DNA of 64,000 nucleotides, taken from positions 1 to 64,000 of the forward strand of contig DASPIK010000049.1 of the NCBI GenBank assembly GCA_035629075.1, written 5' to 3'. Position numbers and translations under genes: made by a program. Source of the DNA: JAEZPW01 sp035629075 (GTDB lineage: Bacteria; Acidobacteriota; Terriglobia; Terriglobales; Acidobacteriaceae). Shown here piece after piece: positions 9,153 to 17,112 of the stretch (its first letter is position 1; every line of letters starts with the position of its first letter). The notes below the pieces were generated by a model. The model worked only from the letters and a program-made list of their open reading frames with translations, was not told where the DNA came from and made no database searches.

Positions 9153-10172
9153 ATGAATCAGACCATGGTCGGTCTTTCGCTGCTTTTCGTCGCTGGCGTT
9201 ATGAACGCCAGCTTCACCCTGCCGATGAAGTACACCCGTCGCTGGGCCTGGGAGAATACCTGGCTCGTGTGGACCATTTTCGCCCTCTGGGTGCTGCCGC
9301 CGGTGGTCACGTTCATGACCGTTCCGAGCCTAGGCAGCGTTTACCGCGAAGCTGGACTTGGCCTCGTGCTTACGGTCGCTGTGTTCGGCGCAGGCTGGGG
9401 TATCGCGCAGGTTTTGTTCGGTTTGGCAGTGGAAGCCATTGGTATTGCGCTGGCGTTTTCCATCATTCTCGGAATCTCGGCCGCAGTCGGCAGCTTGATT
9501 CCGCTGTTCCAGTTGCATGCTGACCGCGTGCTAACAACGGGCGGCATGGGCGTAATCGCCGGCGTTGCTCTCGTGATCATCGGTGTGGCGGTACTTGCCC
9601 TGGCTGGTCGCCGCCGCGAGGCTGAGATGGGATTGGCTCCGGAAGCGGGTCGAACTTCGTTCGGACGCGGCCTTCTGTTTGCCATCGGCAGCGGCTTGGG
9701 AGCAGCATTCATCAACTTCGGCCTCGCATTCGGTGCTCCCCTGACTGATGCGGCTCAACGCGCCGGTGCCCATCCTCTGTGGGCCAACAACGCCGTTTGG
9801 CTTCCTGTGATGTTTGCGGGTTCAATCGCCAACCTCGCCTATTGCGTCTTCTTAATGCGCAAGAACGGAACTGCTCCGCGATTCCGCCAATCCGCTACTG
9901 CCGGACACTGGGCACTCGCTGCCTTCATGGCCTTCTTCTGGTTCGCGAGCACGCTGCTGTATGGCGTCGCCAGCGGCAAACTCGGCGCACTTGGGCCGGT
10001 GCTCGGCTGGCCGCTCTTCATGTCGCTGATTGTGATCACTGCCAGCGTGCTTGGCATGGCGACCGGTGAGTGGAAGAACGCAGGCCGCAAGCCCGTAAAC
10101 ATCATGCTCTGTGGCGTGGCGGTGCTCGTTGTCGCCGTGTTCACCCTGTCGGCTGCGAGCCGCTACCTGTGA
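9153..10172 (+). CDS. RhaT-like sugar/proton symporter
   Basis: An inner-membrane transporter of 339 residues with about ten hydrophobic segments. It resembles L-rhamnose-proton symporter RhaT from its opening (MNASFTLPMKYTRRWAWENT) through the W-x-I-A-Q-V-L-F segment. The ATG at 9153 is preferred over the frame's earlier ATG at 9105, because GGAG lies just upstream (9141-9144) and the later start removes a poorly hydrophobic extension. Its place between an SDR and a ROK kinase suggests it brings in a monosaccharide released by the secreted glycosidase. Rhamnose is plausible but unproven: no rhamnose isomerase or rhamnulokinase is in view. Confidence 0.8.
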   Translation: MNQTMVGLSLLFVAGVMNASFTLPMKYTRRWAWENTWLVWTIFALWVLPPVVTFMTVPSLGSVYREAGLGLVLTVAVFGAGWGIAQVLFGLAVEAIGIALAFSIILGISAAVGSLIPLFQLHADRVLTTGGMGVIAGVALVIIGVAVLALAGRRREAEMGLAPEAGRTSFGRGLLFAIGSGLGAAFINFGLAFGAPLTDAAQRAGAHPLWANNAVWLPVMFAGSIANLAYCVFLMRKNGTAPRFRQSATAGHWALAAFMAFFWFASTLLYGVASGKLGALGPVLGWPLFMSLIVITASVLGMATGEWKNAGRKPVNIMLCGVAVLVVAVFTLSAASRYL

Positions 10173-10193
10173 TTGCCTGATCGGAGAATCAGA

Positions 10194-11132
10194 ATGAAAG
10201 CATTAGCTGTTGACTTGGGAGGCAGCCACGCCTCTATCGCGCTGGTTGAAGAACAGCGCATTTTGGCCAAGGAAGAATTGGCGCTCGATGCTGCTGAAGG
10301 CTTGGTAAATGTATTGCCACTTTTTGCCGATGCGTTCCGCCGTCTAACTAATCTTTGCGGTACCAGGATTAGCGACTGTGCAGGTATCGCAATCAGTTCC
10401 TGTGGCCTCATTGATTCGAAGGCCGGCAAGTTTCTTTCAACGAACGGCAAGTGGGATGACGCGCTGACACTTGATCTTCCTGCTTGGGGCCGTGAAACGT
10501 TCGGGCTGGAACTGCGAATCGAGAACGACGCCCGGATGGCGTTGCTCGGCGAGTGGTACGCCGGAGCAGCGCAAAACTTCACCGAAGTCGTGATGGTCAC
10601 CCTGGGCACCGGAATCGGCGGCGCTGCCATGATCGGCGGCAAGCTGCTGCGCGGGAAACACTCGCAGGCCGGCAACCTCGGCGGCCACATTCCCGTGTTG
10701 TTCACTGGACGCAAGTGTATGTGTGGTGCTTACGGATGCGCCGAAGCCGAGGCGGGCGGGTGGTCGATGCCGCTTGTCGCGCGTGAGTCGTCGGGTTTTG
10801 CGTCCAGCGCCCTGGCTCGCGAACCCGAGCTGAACTTTGAAGCGCTGTTTCGCAACGCCGCCGCTGGCGACCAAGTCGCTTGCGAAGTGCGCGACCGCTG
10901 TATTCGCGTTTGGGCCGCAACCGCCGTTGGTTTGGTCCACAGTTTCGATCCGGAGGTCGTTGTTTTCGGCGGAGGCGTCATGAGGAGCGCCGACGTGATT
11001 CTCCCGTGTATCCAGTCTTACGTTGCCGAACATGCATGGACACCGTGGGGCAAAGTGAAAGTCGCGGCGGCGCGCCTCGGCAATGACGCAGGTCTACTCG
11101 GGGCCATTCCCCTGCTTACAAATCAAAACTGA
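10194..11132 (+). CDS. ROK-family sugar kinase
   Basis: 312 residues. It shows the ATP phosphate motif DLGGSHASIALV at the N-terminus, the catalytic Asp in IENDARMALLGEW, LGTGIGG, and the ROK zinc-binding signature CMCGAYGCAEAEAGG. ROK kinases phosphorylate hexoses such as glucose, mannose, fructose or N-acetylhexosamines. ATG 10194 is chosen because GGAG (10183-10186) is properly spaced; an upstream TTG at 10173 is less likely. The stop overlaps the next ATG by one base (TGATG), so it is coupled to the phosphomannose-isomerase-like gene. That makes mannose or fructose phosphorylation followed by isomerisation the simplest reading. Confidence 0.85.
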   Translation: MKALAVDLGGSHASIALVEEQRILAKEELALDAAEGLVNVLPLFADAFRRLTNLCGTRISDCAGIAISSCGLIDSKAGKFLSTNGKWDDALTLDLPAWGRETFGLELRIENDARMALLGEWYAGAAQNFTEVVMVTLGTGIGGAAMIGGKLLRGKHSQAGNLGGHIPVLFTGRKCMCGAYGCAEAEAGGWSMPLVARESSGFASSALAREPELNFEALFRNAAAGDQVACEVRDRCIRVWAATAVGLVHSFDPEVVVFGGGVMRSADVILPCIQSYVAEHAWTPWGKVKVAAARLGNDAGLLGAIPLLTNQN

Positions 11133-12883
11133 TGCCAAGACGTTCGAATTACGACAAGTACCCGTATATAGCCGTAACCTCCGCCGCGACCGATTGCCGC
11201 GTGGGATGGGACGCGATCGCGGCGGAGTTGAAGCAGCGCACCGGCGCACGCACCGTGATTTGCCTGGAGTGTTACCCCGGCGCTTTCGTTGACGAGATAG
11301 AGCAAGCGCTGACTGCGCGCTTGCGTCCCGACCGCGTGCTCCGGGCAGCAGACTTCTACAAATCAGATGGGGAAATTAACCGCATGTTGGCACGCCATCT
11401 CACGGATGACCGTGTTTTCGGCCGCCTGAACGACATCGCACTCGAAGACTTCTTCGACTCCTCTTTGCTGGCAAAAGCACGCGAAACCGTCGCCTCGACC
11501 GACGGAATGCTGCTCGTAGTCGGCACCGGTGCTGCGTTGATCGCCCCTGATGCCGACCTGCTGGTGTATGCCGATATGGCTCGCTGGGAAATCCAGATGC
11601 GCCAGCGCAAGGGGACCATCAGCAACCTCGGCGTCAAAAACTGCAACGACTCACCATCCGAGAAGTACAAACGAGCCTTTTTCGTTGACTGGCGAGCAGC
11701 CGATCGACTAAAGAGAAGGCTGCTCAACCGCATCGACCTTCTTCTGGACACGAACGACGTCTCCCTACCGAAGATGGTTTCCGGCGAGCACTTCCGCGCC
11801 GGGTTGCGCATGGCGGTAGCACGTCCATTTCGGGTCGTACCGTTCTTCGATCCAGGCCCTTGGGGCGGACAATGGATGCGCGAAATCTGCGGCCTTCCCG
11901 ACGGTCCGCCGAACTACGCATGGTGCTTCGATTGCGTTCCCGAGGAGAACTCGCTGCTACTTGGATTCGGTGAGGTTCGCGTCGAGATCCCTTCGATCGA
12001 CCTCGTCTTTGCGCATCCACGCGACCTTCTGGGTGAAGCCGTCCACGCGCGCTTCGGTGCGGAGTTTCCGATACGTTTCGATTTTCTGGACACAATGGAC
12101 GGCGGCAATCTGTCATTTCAAGTCCATCCGCTGACCGAGTACATACAGGAAAAGTTCGGCGTCCCCTACACGCAGGACGAAAGCTACTACCTGCTTGATA
12201 CCAAAGAGGACGGCTGCGTTTATCTCGGACTTCGGGAAGGCATCGACCGCGAGCAGATGGCCCGCGATCTCCGCGACGCGCAAGACGGGAAGATCATGTT
12301 CCCTGCTGAGAAGTACGCCAACTGCTGGCCAGCACGGAAACACGATCATTTCCTCATTCCTGCCGGAACTGTTCATTGCTCGGGCAAGAACAGCATGGTG
12401 CTGGAAATCAGTGCCACGCCCTACATCTTCACTTTCAAGCTGTGGGATTGGGGGCGGCTGGGACTCGATGGCCGTCCTCGTCCAATCCATCTGGAACACG
12501 GCCTGGCGAACATCCAGTGGGACCGCACAACGCCCTGGGTGAAGGCGAACCTGGTGAACCGTATTGAACCCATCAGCGGCGGCGAAAGCTGGCGAGAAGA
12601 ACGTACAGGCCTGCACGAGCGTGAATTCATCGAGACACGCCGTCACTGGTTCACCGGAAAAGTTCCCCACAGCACCAAGGGCGGCGTCCAGGTTTTCAAT
12701 CTTGTCGAAGGTGATGAAGCCGTTGTCGAAAGCCCGACCGGAGCTTTCGATCCATTCGTTGTTCATTACGCTGAGACGTTCATCGTACCTGCCAGTGTGG
12801 GCGAGTTCACAGTGCGTCCGAGTGGAACTTCGGAAGGCTCTGAGTGCGGAACGATTAAGGCGTTTGTGAGGACCCGCGCGTGA
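11132..12883 (+). CDS. Phosphomannose-isomerase-like (class I type) protein with kinase-like N-terminal domain
   Basis: 583 residues in two parts. The first ~200 are an alpha/beta domain that looks nucleoside-kinase-like but has no clear Walker A lysine; LECYPG and a region of acidic residues are visible. Residues about 220-580 form a cupin isomerase of the mannose-6-phosphate isomerase class. Metal-site motifs are NLSFQVHPLTEY near residue 335 and, later, HDHFLIPAGTVHCSG with EIS. The expected role is interconverting mannose-6-phosphate and fructose-6-phosphate after the ROK kinase acts. The N-terminal extension is absent from ordinary ManA (about 300-400 residues). Start ATG overlaps the ROK stop. 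Confidence 0.75.
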   Translation: MPRRSNYDKYPYIAVTSAATDCRVGWDAIAAELKQRTGARTVICLECYPGAFVDEIEQALTARLRPDRVLRAADFYKSDGEINRMLARHLTDDRVFGRLNDIALEDFFDSSLLAKARETVASTDGMLLVVGTGAALIAPDADLLVYADMARWEIQMRQRKGTISNLGVKNCNDSPSEKYKRAFFVDWRAADRLKRRLLNRIDLLLDTNDVSLPKMVSGEHFRAGLRMAVARPFRVVPFFDPGPWGGQWMREICGLPDGPPNYAWCFDCVPEENSLLLGFGEVRVEIPSIDLVFAHPRDLLGEAVHARFGAEFPIRFDFLDTMDGGNLSFQVHPLTEYIQEKFGVPYTQDESYYLLDTKEDGCVYLGLREGIDREQMARDLRDAQDGKIMFPAEKYANCWPARKHDHFLIPAGTVHCSGKNSMVLEISATPYIFTFKLWDWGRLGLDGRPRPIHLEHGLANIQWDRTTPWVKANLVNRIEPISGGESWREERTGLHEREFIETRRHWFTGKVPHSTKGGVQVFNLVEGDEAVVESPTGAFDPFVVHYAETFIVPASVGEFTVRPSGTSEGSECGTIKAFVRTRA

Positions 12884-12894
12884 GGAACCTGCAA

Positions 12895-13800
12895 ATGAAG
12901 AATGCCGTTTGCGCCCTGGTACTCTTGCTGGCGCTCACCACACCCGTGCTTGCGCAAGCGGCAACTCAAAAACCGGCACACCGGAAAGCAGCGACTGCTG
13001 CGGCCACCACAGAAAAGTGGCCTACAGTACAGGACGTCACATTTCACAGTGCGTCCCTCGGCCGCGACATGCACTATCGCATTTTGTTGCCTGCCGACTA
13101 CGCCCAGAGCACGCGCCGCTATCCGGTCGTTTATCTGCTCCATGGCCTTTACGGCAGTCATGAAAACTGGGAAACGCGCACGAACGTAGTCAAGTATGCT
13201 CGCGCGCTGCCGATTATCATCGTCATGCCCGACGCTGGGGACTCCTGGTATGTAAACTCCGCAACCCAACCGCAAGACCGGTACGAGGATTACATAATCA
13301 AGGATTTGCTCACGGAGGTTGAGAACCGCTTTCGTGTCCTGCGCCTTCGCTCCGCACGCATGATTGCCGGCCTCTCAATGGGCGGTTACGGAGCCCTCAA
13401 GTTCGCGCTCAAGAACCCGCAGACGTTCGGCATGGCGGCAAGCATGAGCGGCGCTTTCAATGCTCCCGCGGAACTCGGTGCCGAGCGCCCGGATTTCGCG
13501 CAGAAATTGCAGGAAGTTTTCGGCGAGTTGCAAAGTGCTGCTCGCACCGATAACGACCTGCTGCTCCTAATCGCAAAACAGAAGCCCGGCGCGGTTCCCT
13601 ACCTCTATATCGACTGCGGAACGGCTGATTACTTCCTTGCAGCGAATCGACGAGTTGCAGCCGCACTCGCCGCGCAGCATGTCGCGTACGAATACCACGA
13701 ACTTCCCGGAATACATGATTGGGAATTCTGGAATCGGCAGGTCGAAAGCGTGCTAAGCAAATTTGCGGGACGTGCGATGGCAGAGTCGAAACTCAACTAG
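12895..13800 (+). CDS. Secreted alpha/beta-hydrolase esterase (XynZ/esterase-D type)
   Basis: 301 residues. ATG 12895 is preferred over GTG 12880 because GAGGA (12882-12886) lies eight bases upstream and the resulting N-terminus is a clean signal peptide (MKNAVCALVLLLALTTPVLA). The alpha/beta-hydrolase core shows YLLHGLYGSHENW (oxyanion region), the nucleophile elbow GLSMGGYGA, an acidic residue in YIDCGTADYF and the catalytic His in GIHDWEFW. The family includes carbohydrate esterases that remove acetyl or feruloyl groups and trehalose mycolyl-type enzymes. Beside a polysaccharide-degrading operon, a carbohydrate esterase that removes side groups is most likely. Confidence 0.8.
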   Translation: MKNAVCALVLLLALTTPVLAQAATQKPAHRKAATAAATTEKWPTVQDVTFHSASLGRDMHYRILLPADYAQSTRRYPVVYLLHGLYGSHENWETRTNVVKYARALPIIIVMPDAGDSWYVNSATQPQDRYEDYIIKDLLTEVENRFRVLRLRSARMIAGLSMGGYGALKFALKNPQTFGMAASMSGAFNAPAELGAERPDFAQKLQEVFGELQSAARTDNDLLLLIAKQKPGAVPYLYIDCGTADYFLAANRRVAAALAAQHVAYEYHELPGIHDWEFWNRQVESVLSKFAGRAMAESKLN

Positions 13801-13938
13801 CCGATAGTTGAAATATTCATCGCCCCGAGCGGAGCAAGGACCTTTTCGGTCGCCCTGTTGCTGTCCTTCGGTTCGCTCAGGCCGTGAGTTTTGAAACGAT
13901 CAACGCAGCAACAGAGCGATGAAAGGGATTCAATCGAT

Positions 13939-15078
13939 ATGTCCATCTCAGCACAGGCTGCCAGTCGATCTGTCCTGTTCGCACTTTCACTGCTGCTGTT
14001 TTGCTCCTGTGTTTCTGCTCTTGCTACGGCCGATAGCGAAAGCGGCTGTACGCCATCGTTCCCGTTGAAAGAGGGCTGGCAAGGCGGGGACGCAGCCTAC
14101 TCAATTCCGCTCGCTGACGGTAGGAACGTCTGGATCTTTGGCGACACCTTATACGGGAAAGAACGCGTTGTGCATGGCACGGAACCAAGAATGGTGCACA
14201 ACAGCATCGGCATTTCCACCTGCCGAAACGGCGAGTTTCACATCGAGTACGCCATCAAGCAGGATGCGGCGGGCGCTCCGCGGGACTTTTTCGAAACTGC
14301 GAACAAGAAAACGTGGTATTGGCCATTAGCAGGATTCCGGCATCGGAACGAGTTGTGGGTGACGCTGCTTTGCCTTCGCGCCACGCCTGCGTCCGACTCT
14401 CCCGAGGCGGCGCTCGGCTTTGAGACCTGCGGTGTCGACATGGCGAGAGTGTCCGGCTTAAATCGCGACCCGCAACAATGGAAAGTCGAAGTGCTTCCTT
14501 TCGTGGCGGACGGCGTCAAGGCCTATCCCTCGGCAGCAGCTGCAGTGGATGGCAAGTATGCTTACATTTTTACCCTGTACGAAAACGGCACACGTCCGGC
14601 GATCCTGACGCGAATTCCCTTGGCTGGTCTTCGTTCTCCGGCCAAGAACCTTTCTTACCTTGCCAAGGATGGCACCTGGCAGCCGGGTTTGGCGCCAGAA
14701 AAGGCGTTACCCGTAATGGAACGCGGAAACTCGGAGATGTCCGTTTCCTACCATGCCGGCCGCAAGGAGTGGATTGCAGTACTCAATGAGCCGGTTATGT
14801 TTTCCGACAGGATCATCCTCCGGACCGCGAAGACCTTGAGTGGTCCTTGGAGCGAGGGGAAAACGATCTACACGATTCCCGACATGCAAAAGAGCGCTGT
14901 GGCTTACGACACCGACACCTTTTGTTACGCGGCGAAGGAACACCCTCAGTTCCGGAACTCTGACAACATTCTGTTTACGTACGTGTGCAACACCCTCAAA
15001 CCCATAAAACTGGTCACAAACCCTTACATCTACTTTCCGAAGGTCGTGCGCGTCCCGCTACCAGCAGCAGGATTCTAA
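13939..15078 (+). CDS. Secreted DUF4185-like protein
   Basis: 379 residues starting at ATG 13939 (a TTG at 13891 opens the frame, but GAAAGGG precedes the ATG and a signal peptide follows). The N-terminus has a long hydrophobic segment with Cys residues (FCSC) that might serve as a lipobox. The mature part has GDAAYSIPLADGRNVWIFGDTLYG, a pattern I associate with DUF4185-type beta-propellers that look like glycosidases or sugar-binding proteins. The next intergenic bases hold no start signals for another gene, so it probably ends the carbohydrate operon. The 138-bp gap before it may hold its own promoter. Confidence 0.6.
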   Translation: MSISAQAASRSVLFALSLLLFCSCVSALATADSESGCTPSFPLKEGWQGGDAAYSIPLADGRNVWIFGDTLYGKERVVHGTEPRMVHNSIGISTCRNGEFHIEYAIKQDAAGAPRDFFETANKKTWYWPLAGFRHRNELWVTLLCLRATPASDSPEAALGFETCGVDMARVSGLNRDPQQWKVEVLPFVADGVKAYPSAAAAVDGKYAYIFTLYENGTRPAILTRIPLAGLRSPAKNLSYLAKDGTWQPGLAPEKALPVMERGNSEMSVSYHAGRKEWIAVLNEPVMFSDRIILRTAKTLSGPWSEGKTIYTIPDMQKSAVAYDTDTFCYAAKEHPQFRNSDNILFTYVCNTLKPIKLVTNPYIYFPKVVRVPLPAAGF

Positions 15079-15201
15079 GGAGGCGCAAAGTCTGGCTTGG
15101 CCAGGCCGCGGGAAAGGCGCAAGAGAAGGCGCTAGCAGCAAGAAGCTGTTCGGCATGAAGTGAAGGGTGTGCCTGCAGGGACTCAGGTTCTTAACAAACC
15201 C

Positions 15202-15239
15202 GGGGCGAGACCGCCATCACCGAATGGTGGTCTTGCCCC
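15202..15239. terminator. Long 16-bp hairpin between convergent genes
   Basis: 15202-15217 pairs with 15224-15239 around a six-base loop; the only two differences are positions that form G-U pairs. It lies between the end of the DUF4185-like gene and the end of glutamate dehydrogenase, which converge. It has no T run, so it could be a two-way transcript-end structure or a repeat element. Confidence 0.5.
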
Positions 15240-15327
15240 AGGCTCTCTGTCGCCAGCAGAGAAAGCAAAGCTACGAGCCGAGTGGTGCGGGCGGAACCGC
15301 GCCTGGTCGTTCGCCCGCACCCGGCCA

Positions 15328-16590
15328 TTAAAGGCCCCGCAGTTGTTCAGCGCGGGCCACACGTTCAACAGCTAGCTGGTATGCCGCTTCCTTGAACGTG
15401 ATCTTGTGCTGCCGCACGAGCTTCGAAACATCGCGGTAAGCTCGCGTGATGTACGTATACAGTTCCTCGTTGACCTTCTCTTCCGTCCAGTACATCTGCT
15501 GAAGGTTCTGTACCCATTCGAAGTAGCTGACGATAACGCCACCGACATTGGCCAGAATGTCCGGAAGAACGGTGATCTGCCGGCTTCTCAGTATGTCGTC
15601 TGCCTCGGGTGTCGTGGGCAGGTTGGCGGCCTCGGCGATGACCTTTGCTTTGATCCGCGGAGCATTGTCGACGTGCAGCACGCATTCGAGCGCTGCGGGT
15701 ATCAGAATGTCGCAGGGAAGAAGCAGCAGGTCGTCGTTTGAAATTGGCTCCGTGCCCGGGAACTCAATCACTGAGCCAGTCTTCTGAACGTGAGCAGCGA
15801 GCTCTTCCATCGGCAGGCGGCTGCCGCTGCTGCTAGTGATGCCACCGTACATATCCGACACCGCAAATATCTCGCAGCCGCACTCTTCCAGCAGCAGCGC
15901 CGCATGGGAGCCGACGTTGCCGAAGCCCTGGATAACTACGCGCTGGCCTTTCAATGACCGGCCGACTTCCTTCATGTACTCGGCTATCACCAGCATGACG
16001 CCGCGTCCCGTCGCCTGTTTTCGGCCTAGCGAGCCGCCGAGTTCTATGGGCTTACCAGTAACACATGCGGGCGTATACCCATGGCGCGAGCTGTACTCGT
16101 CCAGAATCCAGGCCATAACCTGCGGGTTGGTGTTGACGTCAGGTGCCGGCACATCACGGTGTGCTCCCAGAATGTGATGAATGCGGGATATGAATTTTCG
16201 CGTGACGCGCTCTATTTCGGCCGGCGACATTTCCATCGGATCACAGTTAACGCCGCCCTTGGCGCCTCCGAATGGAATATTGGCCAAGGCCGTTTTCCAC
16301 GTCATGGCTTCGGCGAGCGACTGGACTTCGCCCTCATCCACGGCGGGGTGGAACCGGATGCCGCCTTTCGCGGGTCCACGTGCTCCGCTATGCTGAACGC
16401 GGTACCCGCTGAACACCTTCAAGGACCCGTCATCCATCCGGACCGGGACTTCGACTTTGAGCTCTCGGAACGGCATCTTCAGTAAGAGTCGTTCTTCACC
16501 ACTCAATCCGAGTCGCTCGGCGGCGACGGCGAAGTTGCGGTCCACGATGCTTCTGGGACTTCCGACCGCAATGGTTTCCACTACGCTCAT
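15328..16590 (-). CDS. gdhA: Glutamate dehydrogenase (Glu/Leu/Phe/Val family)
   Basis: 420 residues. It catalyses reversible oxidative deamination of glutamate to 2-oxoglutarate and ammonia. The glutamate-binding and catalytic motifs GPAKGGIRFHP and PFGGAKGGVNCDP are intact. A Rossmann fold carries QGFGNVGSHAA near residue 215 with an Asp in AVSDMYGG where NAD-specific enzymes usually have an acidic residue, so NAD use and a catabolic role are likely. The start is supported by AAGGAG seven bases before ATG 16590. Upstream lie a small Cys-rich gene and a sigma-54-type promoter next to an NtrC-like regulator, which suggests nitrogen or amino-acid control. Confidence 0.93.
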   Translation of the reverse strand: MSVVETIAVGSPRSIVDRNFAVAAERLGLSGEERLLLKMPFRELKVEVPVRMDDGSLKVFSGYRVQHSGARGPAKGGIRFHPAVDEGEVQSLAEAMTWKTALANIPFGGAKGGVNCDPMEMSPAEIERVTRKFISRIHHILGAHRDVPAPDVNTNPQVMAWILDEYSSRHGYTPACVTGKPIELGGSLGRKQATGRGVMLVIAEYMKEVGRSLKGQRVVIQGFGNVGSHAALLLEECGCEIFAVSDMYGGITSSSGSRLPMEELAAHVQKTGSVIEFPGTEPISNDDLLLLPCDILIPAALECVLHVDNAPRIKAKVIAEAANLPTTPEADDILRSRQITVLPDILANVGGVIVSYFEWVQNLQQMYWTEEKVNEELYTYITRAYRDVSKLVRQHKITFKEAAYQLAVERVARAEQLRGL

Positions 16591-16652
16591 GACTTAGCTC
16601 CTTATGAATTGCACAGATTAGAAAAAATGAGCACCAGAAACTCTGCTCGCGT

Positions 16653-16841
16653 TTAGGTCAACTCGTCCCAGCTCACAAGGCGAAAACAAAAACACCCCTG
16701 GTGCGGGGAATACATCCAGCCGCAGTAAGGACAGAGCAGATCCATTAGCTGCTGCTTTTTGGCTTCTTCTTCAATGAGCTGTTGAAGCTCTATCTCGAGG
16801 AGGTCGTCTTCGATTGCGGGTGCGAGTGCTACTCCGGCCAT
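16653..16841 (-). CDS. Small Cys-rich (zinc-binding?) protein
   Basis: 62 residues from ATG 16841, chosen because AAGGGAG lies seven bases upstream; the open frame extends to 16907 without a ribosome site. An acidic helix (IEDDLLEIELQQLIEEEAKK) leads into CPYCGWMYSPHQGCFCF, four Cys and one His that could bind zinc. It lies 62 bases upstream of glutamate dehydrogenase on the same strand. I do not recognise the family. Position suggests a small accessory or regulatory partner of the dehydrogenase operon. Confidence 0.6.
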   Translation of the reverse strand: MAGVALAPAIEDDLLEIELQQLIEEEAKKQQLMDLLCPYCGWMYSPHQGCFCFRLVSWDELT

Positions 16842-16917
16842 AAATCTCCCTTCGCGGCGCAGTCTTTTGCGCGCTAAACGGTTCCCGATCCCGAGGGTTG
16901 CTAACACTCAGAGCAGG

Positions 16918-16933
16918 TGCACCCGCGTTGCCA
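16918..16933 (-). promoter_or_regulatory. Candidate sigma-54 (-24/-12) promoter
   Basis: On the minus strand the 16 bases read TGGCAACGCGGGTGCA. They match the sigma-54 consensus TGGCACG-N4-TTGCW with the essential GG and GC at the right spacing and two mismatches. The predicted start of transcription is about 65-70 bases before the small Cys-rich gene. An NtrC-type activator is encoded directly upstream. Confidence 0.45.
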
Positions 16934-17018
16934 CAACTCTAGGCGATCGGTATGTGGATAGGGCCGAATGCGTGTGGTGGGCGAAGTACCGCGAGATGTG
17001 CAGATTACGGGCAAGAAC

Positions 17019-17036
17019 GGCGATCAGAAGATCGCC
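17019..17036. promoter_or_regulatory. Perfect inverted repeat GGCGATC-N4-GATCGCC, possible activator site
   Basis: A 7-4-7 perfect palindrome about 90 bases upstream of the candidate sigma-54 promoter, the usual distance for an NtrC-type enhancer site. It has no T run, so a terminator for the regulator gene is less likely but not excluded. Confidence 0.35.
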
Positions 17037-17112
17037 CATTGAGTAAAAGGGCGTGCTCGATCAAACGGGCCGAACTGGAGAGTTTCGATTCAGTGGGGAA
17101 AACCGCCCCGGT

